From Phascolarctobacterium sp. (GTDB taxonomy: Bacteria > Bacillota > Negativicutes > Acidaminococcales > Acidaminococcaceae), in NCBI GenBank assembly GCA_030540395.1, contig JAUNWI010000004.1, forward strand, positions 1 through 64,000: 64,000 nt of DNA. The letters are read 5' to 3'. Positions 11,668 to 20,141 of this stretch are shown here, in pieces. The stretch's first letter is position 1; every line of letters starts with the position of its first letter. The notes under the pieces are model-generated. The model made no database searches and was not told the DNA's origin. It saw nothing but the letters and a program-made list of their open reading frames with translations. A program made the translations under genes and the position numbers.

Positions 11668-11768
11668 AATCGCTCATAACGCACCATCTGCTGCGCAAAA
11701 GCTCCTAGGAGTATTTCCGATACGCCGTCGTCGCTTTTGCTTGCATCTGGCACGTTCTAAACGATTTT
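11666..11768. repeat. Foldback element between the thioesterase gene and rnr
   Basis: The gap is an imperfect inverted repeat with arms of about 36 bp. The outer AAAATCG/CGATTTT, then AACG/CGTT, then CCA..TG/CA..TGG and GCAAAAGC/GCTTTTGC pair in register around a 33-base centre that itself holds CTCCTAGGAG. The left end overlaps the thioesterase stop codon. No T run follows, so it does not look like a simple terminator. It may be a small non-coding foldback repeat or an mRNA processing structure. Confidence 0.6.
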
Positions 11769-11787
11769 ATGGAGAGAAGGAATTATT

Positions 11788-14130
11788 GTGAAAAATATAC
11801 GCGATAAAATATTAGCATTTATGCGGGATGGCAGCTATGCGCCCATGACCAGCGAGGAGCTGCTGGATGCGCTGGCAGGGGAGTGCAGTGCTACCAAGTT
11901 TTGGCAGGAGCTGCTGGCCTTGGAGCAAAATGGCGAGATTATCAAGACTCGCTTTGAAACCTATGGCCTGCCCGAAAAAATGGGTCTTGTGGCTGGTCGC
12001 TTTCAGCTGACAAGCAAGGGCTTTGGCTTTGTTATCCCTGATAACAAGGGGGAGCGTCCGGATGTGTTTATTCCGCCTCGCGCTTTGAACGGAGCCATGA
12101 ATAATGATAGAGTTTTGGCTCGCGTGAATAATGACACCCATGGCAAGAAGCCCGAGGGTGAAATCCTGCGCATTATTACCCATGCTAACAATAAGGTGGT
12201 GGGTATTTTCCACCAAACCGGTGATTTTGCTTTTGTTACTCCCGATGATAAGCGTATTGGTCAGGACGTTTATGTAATGCGCCGTGATTTTAATAATGCT
12301 AAGGATGGGCAAAAGGTGGTTGTGGAAATCACTGAATGGCCCCAGGAGCATCGCAAGGCGGAGGGCAAGGTTACTGAGATTTTAGGCAATATCGGCGATG
12401 TGGGACTGGAAATCTTGTCCATCATCAAGCAGAACGATTTGCCCTTGGAATTTCCTGAAGAGGTTTTGGCTGCTTCGCGCAAGGTGCCTAAAACCATAAA
12501 AAAGACCGAGCTGGCAGGCCGTCGCGATTTGCGTGAGCGCACGGTGGTCACTGTGGATGGCGAGGATGCCAAGGATTTGGACGACGCTGTTTATGTACAG
12601 CAAATCAGTGCGGACGAGTATTTGTTGGGCGTATATATTGCTGACGTGAGCTATTATGTAACCGAGGATAGCATTTTAGATAAGGAAGCGCGGGAGCGCG
12701 GTACTAGTGTTTACTTGGTGGATAGAGTGCTGCCCATGCTGCCGGAGCGCCTTTCCAATGGCATTTGCAGCCTGAATGCTGGGGAGGATCGCCTGTCCAT
12801 GGCTTGCGAAATGCATATCGACAGCAAGGGTACGGTGCTCAATTACGAAATTTTCCCCGCTGTGATTAATGTACGCCATCGCTTGAGCTATAATATTGTG
12901 CGTTCCATCCTGGCAGGAGACGAGGAGTTATGCACTAAATATGCCGACATTTTGCCAATGGTGGGCAAAATGGATGAGCTGCGCCAAATTTTGCATGACA
13001 AGCGTGCCCGTCGTGGTGCGGTTGACTTCGACTTGCCGGAGCAAAAGGTTATTTTGGACGAGAAGCTGCACCCCGTGGAGATTGTGCAGCGTGTGCACGG
13101 CAATGCGGAATCTATAATTGAGGAGTTTATGCTGGCCGCCAACGAAACTGTGGCTCAGCACATGTTTAATCAGCACTGGCCCTTTATTTATCGTGTACAC
13201 GAAATTCCTGCGGAGGAAAAAATGCAGGATTTGGCCAAGCTGCTGGCAAATTTCAATATAAAGTTCAAGGTGAGCGAGAAAACTCAGCCCAAGGAAATCC
13301 AGCAGGCCGTGCGCGCGGTAGCGGGGCGGCCCGAGGAACGCTTGATTACTACGGTAGCATTGCGCTCCATGAAGCAGGCAGTGTATCAGACGGAGAACGT
13401 GGGTCACTTTGGCCTGGCGGCCAAATATTATACCCACTTCACTTCGCCCATTCGCCGCTACCCCGACCTAATTGTGCATCGTTTGCTGCGTCAATGGCTG
13501 CAGACTCCTAAGCTGAAGGCGGCAGAGGTGGAGCCCTTGAGCGACAAGCTGGAAATCATTGCGGACCATTCCTCCATTCGCGAGCGCGCTGCCGCAGATG
13601 CGGAGCGCGCCACTGTGGAGCTGAAGAAATGCGAATACATGGCGGATCACATTGGCGAGGAATATGACGGCGTAATCAGCGGCGTGACTGCCTTTGGCAT
13701 GTTCGTGGAGCTGGAAAACGGCGTGGAAGGCTTGGTGCATATCTCCAGCCTGATGGACGATTATTATGAATTCTATGAGGAGCGCTATGCACTGGTGGGC
13801 ACGCATACAGGGCACCAATATCGCTTAGGCGACAAAGTGCGCATTGAGGTGCTGCAGGTTAATATCAGCGACGTGTCCATTGACTTTATTATGGCTGGTG
13901 AGAACGATGGCGTGCGTGAGCACATCAAGCAGCAGCTGGTGGCCAAGCAAAAGCCAGCCAAGGGCTATAGCAGCCAGCGGGCGGCTTTGAGTGCGGAGAC
14001 CAAGAAAAAGAAGAATTCCCGTAGCAAGACTGGCAAGGGCTCCAAGGGAGCCAAAAATAAAGAGCCCGGACGCCGTAGCAGCGGACGCGGCAAGTCTAAG
14101 AGCGCTCGCAAGGGCAAGAAGAGAAAATAA
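11788..14130 (+). CDS. rnr: Ribonuclease R
   Basis: The 780-residue 3'-5' exoribonuclease degrades structured RNA and works with tmRNA/SmpB. Domains in order are an N-terminal winged helix (1-60), two cold-shock domains (about 70-230), the RNB catalytic domain with the Mg2+ aspartates in 'DGEDAKDLDDAVYV' (near residue 256), an S1 domain ('YDGVISGVTAFGMFVELENG', near 630) and a basic Lys/Ser/Arg-rich tail from about residue 725. The start is GTG 11788, with GGAGAGAAGG upstream. smpB follows, the usual pairing. Confidence 0.96.
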   Translation: MKNIRDKILAFMRDGSYAPMTSEELLDALAGECSATKFWQELLALEQNGEIIKTRFETYGLPEKMGLVAGRFQLTSKGFGFVIPDNKGERPDVFIPPRALNGAMNNDRVLARVNNDTHGKKPEGEILRIITHANNKVVGIFHQTGDFAFVTPDDKRIGQDVYVMRRDFNNAKDGQKVVVEITEWPQEHRKAEGKVTEILGNIGDVGLEILSIIKQNDLPLEFPEEVLAASRKVPKTIKKTELAGRRDLRERTVVTVDGEDAKDLDDAVYVQQISADEYLLGVYIADVSYYVTEDSILDKEARERGTSVYLVDRVLPMLPERLSNGICSLNAGEDRLSMACEMHIDSKGTVLNYEIFPAVINVRHRLSYNIVRSILAGDEELCTKYADILPMVGKMDELRQILHDKRARRGAVDFDLPEQKVILDEKLHPVEIVQRVHGNAESIIEEFMLAANETVAQHMFNQHWPFIYRVHEIPAEEKMQDLAKLLANFNIKFKVSEKTQPKEIQQAVRAVAGRPEERLITTVALRSMKQAVYQTENVGHFGLAAKYYTHFTSPIRRYPDLIVHRLLRQWLQTPKLKAAEVEPLSDKLEIIADHSSIRERAAADAERATVELKKCEYMADHIGEEYDGVISGVTAFGMFVELENGVEGLVHISSLMDDYYEFYEERYALVGTHTGHQYRLGDKVRIEVLQVNISDVSIDFIMAGENDGVREHIKQQLVAKQKPAKGYSSQRAALSAETKKKKNSRSKTGKGSKGAKNKEPGRRSSGRGKSKSARKGKKRK

Positions 14131-14254
14131 AACCCCTCAGTCAGCGCGCAAGCTCGCTGACAGCTCCCCTTTAAAGGGGAGCCTCTGGGGTAAGCAATAA
14201 CATAAAAGCCTCCCCTTGCAAGGGGAGGGGGACCACGAAGTGGTGGAGGGGTTT
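14131..14254 (+). repeat. Foldback repeat, copy 1, carrying the smpB Shine-Dalgarno
   Basis: This 124-bp block fills the whole rnr-smpB gap. Its ends AACCCCTC and GAGGGGTT are complementary. Inside are two perfect hairpins (GCTCCCCTTT/AAAGGGGAGC at about 14163 and CCTCCCCTTG/CAAGGGGAGG at about 14209) and a small CCAC-GAAG-TGG hairpin. The last bases (GTGGAGGGG) are the Shine-Dalgarno of smpB, which the left end could mask. A second copy lies at 56267-56402. Confidence 0.85.
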
Positions 14255-14722
14255 ATGGCAGAAGAAAGAATCAAAATTATTGCAGAAAATCGCAAGGCAC
14301 GACACGATTATACTATCTTTGAAACCTTTGAGGCGGGTATTGCCCTAACCGGTACCGAGGTTAAATCCTTGCGGGCCGGCAAGGCCAACATGAAGGATAG
14401 CTATGCTCAGATTACTAAAAGGGCAGAGGTTTTTGTGTACCAGCTGCACATCAGTCCCTATGACCATGGCAATATTTTTAACCATGACCCCTTGCGTAGC
14501 CGTCGTTTGCTGCTGCATCGAGCAGAGATTAACAAGCTTATTGGCAAAGTGAAGGAAAAGGGCTATGCCCTGGTGCCCTTGAAAATGTATTTCAAGCATG
14601 GCTTGGTAAAGCTGGAGCTGGCCTTGGCCGTGGGCAAAAAGAATTATGATAAGCGTCAGGATTTGGCCCAAAAGGACGCCAAGCGCGAAATGGAGCGCGC
14701 TTTGAAGGAAAGAAACAGATAA
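14255..14722 (+). CDS. smpB: SsrA-binding protein SmpB
   Basis: The 155-residue OB-fold protein binds tmRNA and brings it to stalled ribosomes. Family blocks are '[21 protein letters not shown]', '[16 protein letters not shown]', 'HISPYDHGN' and '[20 protein letters not shown]', with the basic C-terminal tail ('[20 protein letters not shown]') that mimics the codon-anticodon stem. ATG 14255 gives the normal length; its Shine-Dalgarno is the end of the preceding foldback repeat. It lies behind rnr, its functional partner. Confidence 0.95.
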   Translation: MAEERIKIIAENRKARHDYTIFETFEAGIALTGTEVKSLRAGKANMKDSYAQITKRAEVFVYQLHISPYDHGNIFNHDPLRSRRLLLHRAEINKLIGKVKEKGYALVPLKMYFKHGLVKLELALAVGKKNYDKRQDLAQKDAKREMERALKERNR

Positions 14723-14728
14723 AAAATA

Positions 14729-14759
14729 AACCCGAGCGGTAAGCTCGGGTTATTTTTTT
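14729..14759 (+). terminator. Terminator of smpB
   Basis: AACCCGAGC / GCTCGGGTT stem with a five-base loop, then A and seven T. A run of A on the other side could make it work in both directions, for the convergent DUF1858 gene too. Confidence 0.9.
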
Positions 14760-14800
14760 GCCTGTAGGGCAGCCTGTGTTCTGCTTTTGGTAGAAGAAGC

Positions 14801-15010
14801 TTATTTGTTTTCAGCGTGCTCAGCAATAACCTTGTTGATGTCTTCGATGAGAGCGTCCACATCGATGCCATGGGCGCCAGCGCCTTGACCGATTGTCTCA
14901 AAATGAGCAGCCATGCAGCCGATGCAGCCTAAACCGTATTCAGCAAAAACTTCCATAATTTCAGGATGGGATTGAACGGCTTCGATGATGCCGGTATCTT
15001 TAGTAATCAT
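14801..15010 (-). CDS. DUF1858 redox-disulfide domain protein
   Basis: A 69-residue protein made up of one DUF1858 domain (the 'hybrid-cluster protein-associated redox disulfide' domain). It has 'MITKDTGIIEAV' at the start and the CxxC pair Cys29/Cys32 in 'YGLGCIGCMAAHFETIGQGA'. Such proteins are thought to be small thiol redox or metal-cluster partners; the partner here is not known. ATG at 15010 is supported by AAAGGAG eight bases upstream on the minus strand. It is convergent with smpB and divergent from the dcw cluster. Confidence 0.85.
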   Translation of the reverse strand: MITKDTGIIEAVQSHPEIMEVFAEYGLGCIGCMAAHFETIGQGAGAHGIDVDALIEDINKVIAEHAENK

Positions 15011-15259
15011 TGTACATTTCTCCTTTGAAAAATAATTAAGCACACCAGTGGGTACCTTAATCATTATAGCATTTACTTGCCCAAAAGCCAAACGCTAGCG
15101 GAAAATTTTTTGCAAAGAAAGTGTAACAGAAAACAGCAGTATATTTCTCACTATACAGGTTAAAGCGCCAAGTATTACCAAAAGCAGGGAAATGATAGCT
15201 TTGCCAACAAAAAATAACAGAAAATTTTTAGTAATTCTTTATAAATTTGCTTTAGGGGC

Positions 15260-15325
15260 TTGCATTGCAAGCAAAATAAGGATATAATGGAGAAAAGTGG
15301 AGCAAAGTGGGTAAAAAGGGGGCGA
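15260..15325 (+). promoter_or_regulatory. dcw cluster promoter with MraZ-type boxes
   Basis: TTGCAT (15260-15265), a 17-base spacer and TATAAT (15283-15288) are followed by evenly spaced G-rich repeats (GTGGAGCAAA, GTGGGTAAAA, then GGGGG) up to the mraZ start. MraZ represses its own operon by binding such ten-base-spaced TGGGN repeats in other bacteria, so autoregulation is likely. In the remaining part of the 319-base gap (15011-15259) I see no gene. Confidence 0.65.
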
Positions 15326-15329
15326 CAGT

Positions 15330-15761
15330 ATGCTTTTAGGTGAATATGAACACACCTTGGACATCAAGGGTCGCCTTGCTATGCCTGCTAAGCTGCGTGA
15401 AGCCCTGGGAAATAAATTCATTATTACCAAGGGCCTGGATGGTTGTCTCTTCGTGTATGACATGGAAGAGTGGCACAAGGTGGAGACTAAGCTGGCCGCT
15501 TTGCCCATGAGCCGCAAAACTGCCCGTGATTTTACTCGTTTTCTCTTTGGTGGTGCCTGTGAGGGCGAATGCGACAAGCAGGGCCGCGTATTATTGCCCG
15601 CCAATTTGCGTCGCCATGCAGGCCTTGAAAAGGATGCTGTTATCGTAGGCGTGGGCAGTAGGGCTGAAATCTGGGATGCACAAAGATGGGCTGCCTATAA
15701 CGAAGAAAGTGCTGAGGATGTGAACGAGTTGGCCGAGCAGTTGGCTGATTTAGGAATTTAA
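15330..15761 (+). CDS. mraZ: Transcriptional regulator MraZ
   Basis: The 143-residue protein has two AbrB/SpoVT-like half domains, each with the DXXXR-type motif: 'LDIKGRLAMPAKLREAL' near residue 9 and 'CDKQGRVLLPANLRRHAGL' near residue 84. MraZ forms a ring-shaped oligomer that binds upstream of the division and cell-wall cluster. It is the first gene of the cluster. The start ATG 15330 follows a GGGGGCGA Shine-Dalgarno. Confidence 0.95.
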   Translation: MLLGEYEHTLDIKGRLAMPAKLREALGNKFIITKGLDGCLFVYDMEEWHKVETKLAALPMSRKTARDFTRFLFGGACEGECDKQGRVLLPANLRRHAGLEKDAVIVGVGSRAEIWDAQRWAAYNEESAEDVNELAEQLADLGI

Positions 15762-15777
15762 AAACGGGGTGATGAGC

Positions 15778-16710
15778 GTGGAATTTAAGCATACCAGCAT
15801 CCTGTTACAGGAAAGCGTGGACTTTCTAATTACCGATAAGAATGGTATTTATGTGGACTGCACCATGGGGGGCGCAGGTCATACCTGCGGCTTTGCTTCC
15901 CAATTGGAGGCAGGAGGCCTGATTTTGGGTATTGACCAGGATGATGATGCTATTGCTGTGGCGTCTCAACGACTTTTAGGAAAATTCCCTTGCCAAACCA
16001 AGGTAGCAAAGTCTAATTTTAAAGATTTTACTCGTGTTTTGGACGAGCTGGGAATAGAAGCAATCGATGGAATCTTTTTTGACTTGGGCGTCTCCAGCTA
16101 CCAACTGGATTGTCCGGAGCGGGGTTTTAGCTATATGCATAACGGGCCGCTGGACATGCGCATGAATCAGGAGGCCAAGCTGGACGCCGCCTACGTGGTC
16201 AATAATTATAAAGAGGATGAGCTGGCCGAAATCATCCATAAATATGGTGAAGAGCGCTGGAGCAAGCGTATTGCCCAATTCATTGTGGCGGCACGCAAGG
16301 AAAAGCCCCTGGCCACCACCTTTGAGCTGGTGGATGTCATTAAGAAGGCAATTCCTAAGGGAGCGCGCATTGATGGTCCCCATCCTGCCAAGCGCACCTT
16401 CCAGGCCATTCGCATTGAGGTGAACAATGAGCTGGGAATTTTGGCCGATACCATGGAGGCAGCTGTAGCACGCTTAAAGAGCGGTGGTCGCATCGGTGTC
16501 ATTACCTTCCATTCCTTGGAGGACAGAATTATCAAGCAGACCTTCGCCAAATTAGTTAAGGGCTGCACTTGTCCGCCCCAGCTTCCGGTGTGCGTGTGTG
16601 GCAAAAAGCCAATTTTAAAAAAAGCAGGCAATATGGTGCCGTCTGCTGCAGAGGTGGAGGAAAACCCCCGCTCCCGCAGTGCCAGGTTGCGCTATGCCAT
16701 TAAAATATAA
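15778..16710 (+). CDS. rsmH: 16S rRNA (cytosine(1402)-N(4))-methyltransferase
   Basis: The roughly 310-residue SAM-dependent enzyme N4-methylates C1402 of 16S rRNA. The SAM-binding 'YVDCTMGGAGHT' and 'ILGIDQDDDA' blocks, 'FFDLGVSSYQLD', 'RGFSYMHNGPLDMRM', 'RTFQAIRIEVNNEL', and 'ITFHSLEDRIIK' are all present. The start is not certain: GTG 15778 has GGGGTG six bases upstream, while ATG 15772 (two codons earlier) overlaps that Shine-Dalgarno. It is in the usual second place of the cluster. Confidence 0.94.
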   Translation: MEFKHTSILLQESVDFLITDKNGIYVDCTMGGAGHTCGFASQLEAGGLILGIDQDDDAIAVASQRLLGKFPCQTKVAKSNFKDFTRVLDELGIEAIDGIFFDLGVSSYQLDCPERGFSYMHNGPLDMRMNQEAKLDAAYVVNNYKEDELAEIIHKYGEERWSKRIAQFIVAARKEKPLATTFELVDVIKKAIPKGARIDGPHPAKRTFQAIRIEVNNELGILADTMEAAVARLKSGGRIGVITFHSLEDRIIKQTFAKLVKGCTCPPQLPVCVCGKKPILKKAGNMVPSAAEVEENPRSRSARLRYAIKI

Positions 16711-16725
16711 AAGGTTGTGTAGTAA

Positions 16726-17130
16726 ATGTTAGCCAGAAAATATGATAGCTATGCTTGGGAAGAGCAGCAACATGAAGAGGTGCAGCAACCCCGGCAGCAG
16801 AAAAAAGTAAATACTGATCCTTATCGACAGCTGCGTAATCGCTTTATGATTTTTGCAGTGGCGATTCTGGCTACCTATTTACTCAGCGTAGTGCGTAGCG
16901 AGGCCATGGTTCATTATGGCAGTGAGCTGGTGAGTCTGCGTAAGCTGGAAACCCAGCTTATTAATAAGAATAATGAGCTGAAAATAGAAGTAGAACAGCT
17001 CAAGGGTCCGGAACGTATTATTGGTTTAGCGGAGCAGCATTTGGGAATGAGCGTGGCACGGAGCAATATTTACGTGCAGGCCCTGGGAAAGAAAAATAAT
17101 GTGAACTCTTTGGCTGTTGCCGCGAAATAA
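16726..17130 (+). CDS. ftsL: FtsL-like cell division protein
   Basis: A 134-residue bitopic protein. A polar cytosolic stretch rich in Glu and Gln (1-37) is followed by one membrane segment (about 40-57) and an extracytoplasmic coiled coil ('LVSLRKLETQLINKNNELKIEVEQLKG'). The 'GPERIIGLAEQHLGM' block is typical of FtsL in Firmicutes. It would form the FtsL-DivIC-FtsQ septal complex. It lies right after rsmH, the normal ftsL position, but the next gene is murE rather than the expected ftsI. Sequence conservation in this family is low, so the name rests partly on position. Confidence 0.8.
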   Translation: MLARKYDSYAWEEQQHEEVQQPRQQKKVNTDPYRQLRNRFMIFAVAILATYLLSVVRSEAMVHYGSELVSLRKLETQLINKNNELKIEVEQLKGPERIIGLAEQHLGMSVARSNIYVQALGKKNNVNSLAVAAK

Positions 17131-17153
17131 GCATAGCCAGAAGCGGTGTTTTG

Positions 17154-17203
17154 TGATATAATTTGCATAAGATTTTTGGGGGAGGCAGCCACTTTGGCTG
17201 CCC
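17154..17203 (+). promoter_or_regulatory. Possible internal promoter and hairpin before murE
   Basis: An extended -10 (TGATATAAT, 17154-17162) is followed by a GGCAGCC-ACTTT-GGCTGCC hairpin (17184-17202) with a short pyrimidine tail. It sits exactly where ftsI would normally be. It could be a promoter for murE onward or a partial terminator after ftsL. Confidence 0.4.
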
Positions 17204-17226
17204 TTTCAATTTAGGAGGTTTCTCGC

Positions 17227-18714
17227 ATGGAAAAGAGTTTAGCTGCGCTCCTTGATTTATTGCCCAAGGCTAAGGTTTTGGGTAGTACCGAGAAGGTTAT
17301 TACTGATGTAACTGCGGATTCTCGCACTGTACAGGCAGGTAGTCTGTTTATTTGTCTGAGAGGTGCAACCGTCGATGGACATAAATTTTTACCCATGGCA
17401 GCTGCTAAAGGTGCTGTGGCAGCTTTGGTAGAGGAGGTGCCTGACGAGACGCCTGCAGGGGTTACTTTGCTGGTGGTAGAGGATACTAGAGCCGCCATGG
17501 AGCTCATCACCCCGTATTTTTACGATTATCCCGGCAAGCGCTTGCGTATGATTGGTGTTACTGGTACCAATGGTAAAACCACTACCACTAATATTATTCG
17601 TACTATTTTGCGCAAGGCAGGTCATAAGGTGGGCCTTATCGGCACCATTAACATTATGATTGAGGACCAGGAAACAGTGTCCCACAATACCACTCCTGAT
17701 GTGGTTGATTTACAAAAGACCTTGTATGCCATGGTCTGCGCTGGCTGTGATTATTGCGTCATGGAGGTTTCCAGTCATGCTCTGGCCTTGAAGCGTGTGG
17801 CCGGTATTGAATACGACTGCGCTGTTTTGACTAATATTACCCAAGACCACTTGGATTTTCATAAAACCATGGAAAATTATCGGGATGCCAAGAGCCTGCT
17901 CTTTGAGCATTTGACCGAGGGCATTAAGCCTAACAAAAACGCTATTTTCAACATGGATGACGCTAGCTCCACAATTATCAAGGCTCGCACTAAAGCTAAG
18001 GTGCTGACCTACGGTAAGGGCAAGGACAATGATATTTATCCCTTGAGCTTTACTGTAGCACCTAAGGCTATGCAGCTGTCCTTGGCTACACCTGTGGGCG
18101 AAATGGATTTGGAGCTGAAGATTACCGGCGAATTCAATGTTTATAATGTGATGGGTGCGGTGGCTGCTATGCTTGCTGAAAATATCAGTAAGGAGATCAT
18201 TGTTTCCGTGCTGGATGGCTTTGCCGGTGTGCCCGGACGCTTCCAGCTGGTAGAAGCAGGCCAGCCCTACACTGTAATTGTTGATTATGCTCATACACCC
18301 GATGGCTTGGAAAACGTGCTGAAAACAGCTCGCTCCATTACCAAGGGCAAGCTGTGGGTAGTTTTTGGCTGTGGTGGTGATCGCGATAACAAGAAGCGTC
18401 CCATCATGGGCGGATTAGCTTTGGAGCTGGCGGATAAGGTCGTGGTGACCAGCGATAACCCTCGCACCGAAAACCCGGAGCGGATTATCGACGAAATTTT
18501 CACCGCGCTGCAAAATGTGCCTGCGGGCAAGGAGGTTTTCCGCCTGTCCGACAGAAGGGAAGCTATAAACTTCGCGCTTGCCCATGCGGCAGCTGAGGAT
18601 GTGATCATGATTGCCGGCAAGGGACACGAAAATTACCAGATTTTGAAGGATAAAACCATTCATTTCGATGATAAAGAGGTAGTTTTAGAATATTGGAGTG
18701 ATAAGAAATGCTGA
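17227..18714 (+). CDS. murE: UDP-N-acetylmuramoyl-L-alanyl-D-glutamate--2,6-diaminopimelate ligase
   Basis: The 495-residue Mur ligase adds meso-diaminopimelate to the peptidoglycan precursor in the cytosol. The N-terminal 'VTADSRTVQAGSLF' substrate domain is followed by the ATP loop 'GVTGTNGKTTTTN', 'MEVSSHALAL', and the carbamylated-lysine region. The 'TSDNPRTENP' motif near residue 416 holds the DNPR signature that marks DAP rather than lysine specificity. GGAGG precedes ATG 17227. Its end overlaps murF by seven bases, so the two are translationally coupled. Confidence 0.95.
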   Translation: MEKSLAALLDLLPKAKVLGSTEKVITDVTADSRTVQAGSLFICLRGATVDGHKFLPMAAAKGAVAALVEEVPDETPAGVTLLVVEDTRAAMELITPYFYDYPGKRLRMIGVTGTNGKTTTTNIIRTILRKAGHKVGLIGTINIMIEDQETVSHNTTPDVVDLQKTLYAMVCAGCDYCVMEVSSHALALKRVAGIEYDCAVLTNITQDHLDFHKTMENYRDAKSLLFEHLTEGIKPNKNAIFNMDDASSTIIKARTKAKVLTYGKGKDNDIYPLSFTVAPKAMQLSLATPVGEMDLELKITGEFNVYNVMGAVAAMLAENISKEIIVSVLDGFAGVPGRFQLVEAGQPYTVIVDYAHTPDGLENVLKTARSITKGKLWVVFGCGGDRDNKKRPIMGGLALELADKVVVTSDNPRTENPERIIDEIFTALQNVPAGKEVFRLSDRREAINFALAHAAAEDVIMIAGKGHENYQILKDKTIHFDDKEVVLEYWSDKKC

Positions 18715-20072
18715 AGGCCAGTGAAGTAATGGCAGCCACCAAGGCTGTGCGTGAAGATTTTGCTTTTACGGGCGTGACCACTGACTCCCGCTCAGTCCAA
18801 AAGGGCGAGCTTTTTGTAGCCCTCAAGGGTGGCAATTTTGATGGTCACGATTATTGTGCGAAGGCCGTGGAGCTGGGAGCTGCAGGCGTAGTTATTTCCC
18901 ATGATATCGCTCCTTTGCCTGCAGGAGTTGCCGTTTTCAAGGTGGAGGATACCCTGAAGGCTTACCAGGAGCTGGCTCATGCCTACCGTTTGAAGCAAAA
19001 GGGATTGAAGGTGTTCGCTATCACGGGCTCCAATGGCAAAACCTCTACCAAGGATTTATTGGCCGCTTGCTTGAGCGCCAAGTACAAGGTTGTGAAAACC
19101 CAAGGCAACTTTAATAATGAAATTGGCCTACCTAAAACATTGCTTTCCATTCAACCCGATACTGATATTGCTGTGGTAGAAATGGGTATGCGTGGCTTGG
19201 GCCAAATTGCTGAGCTGTGCCAAATCGCCGAGCCCGACAGCGGCCTTATTACCAATGTGGGTGAAACCCACATGGAGCTTTTAGGCAGCATGGAAAATAT
19301 TGGCAAGGCCAAGAGTGAAATCGTAGTGGACTTGCCTGCGGATGGCTTTGCAGTACTTAATGGTGACAATGAGTATGTGCTGAAGGCAGCCGCTAAAACC
19401 AAAGCGAAGGTTGTTTACTTCGGCTTGGGTGAAAACTGCGATTATCGCGGCAGCGAAATCGCAACCTCTGCTATGGGCACCACCTTTGTCTGCACAGAAA
19501 AGGCTACGGGCAGGAGCGTCAAGGTGCGCCTGCAGCTTATCGGCGAGCATAATGTTTATAATGCTCTTTCCGCTATCGCTGGCGCTGCCTGCTACGGCGT
19601 GGACCTTGAAGCCAGCGCCAAGGCGCTGGCAACGGCCCGCCTCACAGGCAGTCGCCAGGAAATCATCTATATCGGCGATATCACCTTCATCAACGACGCC
19701 TATAACGCCAGCCCCGCCTCCATGGAGGCGGCGCTCAAAACCCTGGCGGAGGCCAAGAAGGCGGGCCACGGCAAGGGTCGTACCATTGCCGTGTTGGCCG
19801 ATATGCTGGAGCTGGGTGACATCAGCGAGGATGCCCATCGTCGCGTAGGCAAGTGGGCGGTGGAGTATGGCGTGGATTATGTGCTGACCTATGGCAAGGA
19901 CGCTGCCTTTATTTCCGACGAGGTGGCTAAGCTCGGCGGCAAAACCTTCCATTGCGCAAGCCGCCAGGAGGCGGCTGACAACCTGCGTTTTATGGCCGAT
20001 GCCGGGGATATTATCCTATTGAAGGGCTCCAATTCCATGCAGGTTGGCAAAATGTTAGAGATGTTCAAATAA
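18708..20072 (+). CDS. murF: UDP-N-acetylmuramoyl-tripeptide--D-alanyl-D-alanine ligase
   Basis: The 454-residue Mur ligase attaches the D-Ala-D-Ala dipeptide. Blocks seen are 'GVTTDSRSVQKGELFVAL', the ATP loop 'ITGSNGKTSTKDL', 'EMGMRGLGQIAEL', 'TNVGETHMELLGS' and 'FINDAYNASPASMEAAL'. Length is usual. It overlaps murE and is followed after 69 bases by mraY. The last third (from about 19600) is visibly richer in G and C than the first part. Confidence 0.95.
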   Translation: MLKASEVMAATKAVREDFAFTGVTTDSRSVQKGELFVALKGGNFDGHDYCAKAVELGAAGVVISHDIAPLPAGVAVFKVEDTLKAYQELAHAYRLKQKGLKVFAITGSNGKTSTKDLLAACLSAKYKVVKTQGNFNNEIGLPKTLLSIQPDTDIAVVEMGMRGLGQIAELCQIAEPDSGLITNVGETHMELLGSMENIGKAKSEIVVDLPADGFAVLNGDNEYVLKAAAKTKAKVVYFGLGENCDYRGSEIATSAMGTTFVCTEKATGRSVKVRLQLIGEHNVYNALSAIAGAACYGVDLEASAKALATARLTGSRQEIIYIGDITFINDAYNASPASMEAALKTLAEAKKAGHGKGRTIAVLADMLELGDISEDAHRRVGKWAVEYGVDYVLTYGKDAAFISDEVAKLGGKTFHCASRQEAADNLRFMADAGDIILLKGSNSMQVGKMLEMFK

Positions 20073-20141
20073 GAGATTTCTTATTCACTGAGTATATTTA
20101 GAAATGAACCAGCAAATACTTTTACTTGAGAGGGGAAAAGA

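Noticed and set aside
11666..11768. Plain terminator for the thioesterase gene
   Set aside because: The structure is long and imperfect and lacks a T run after either arm.
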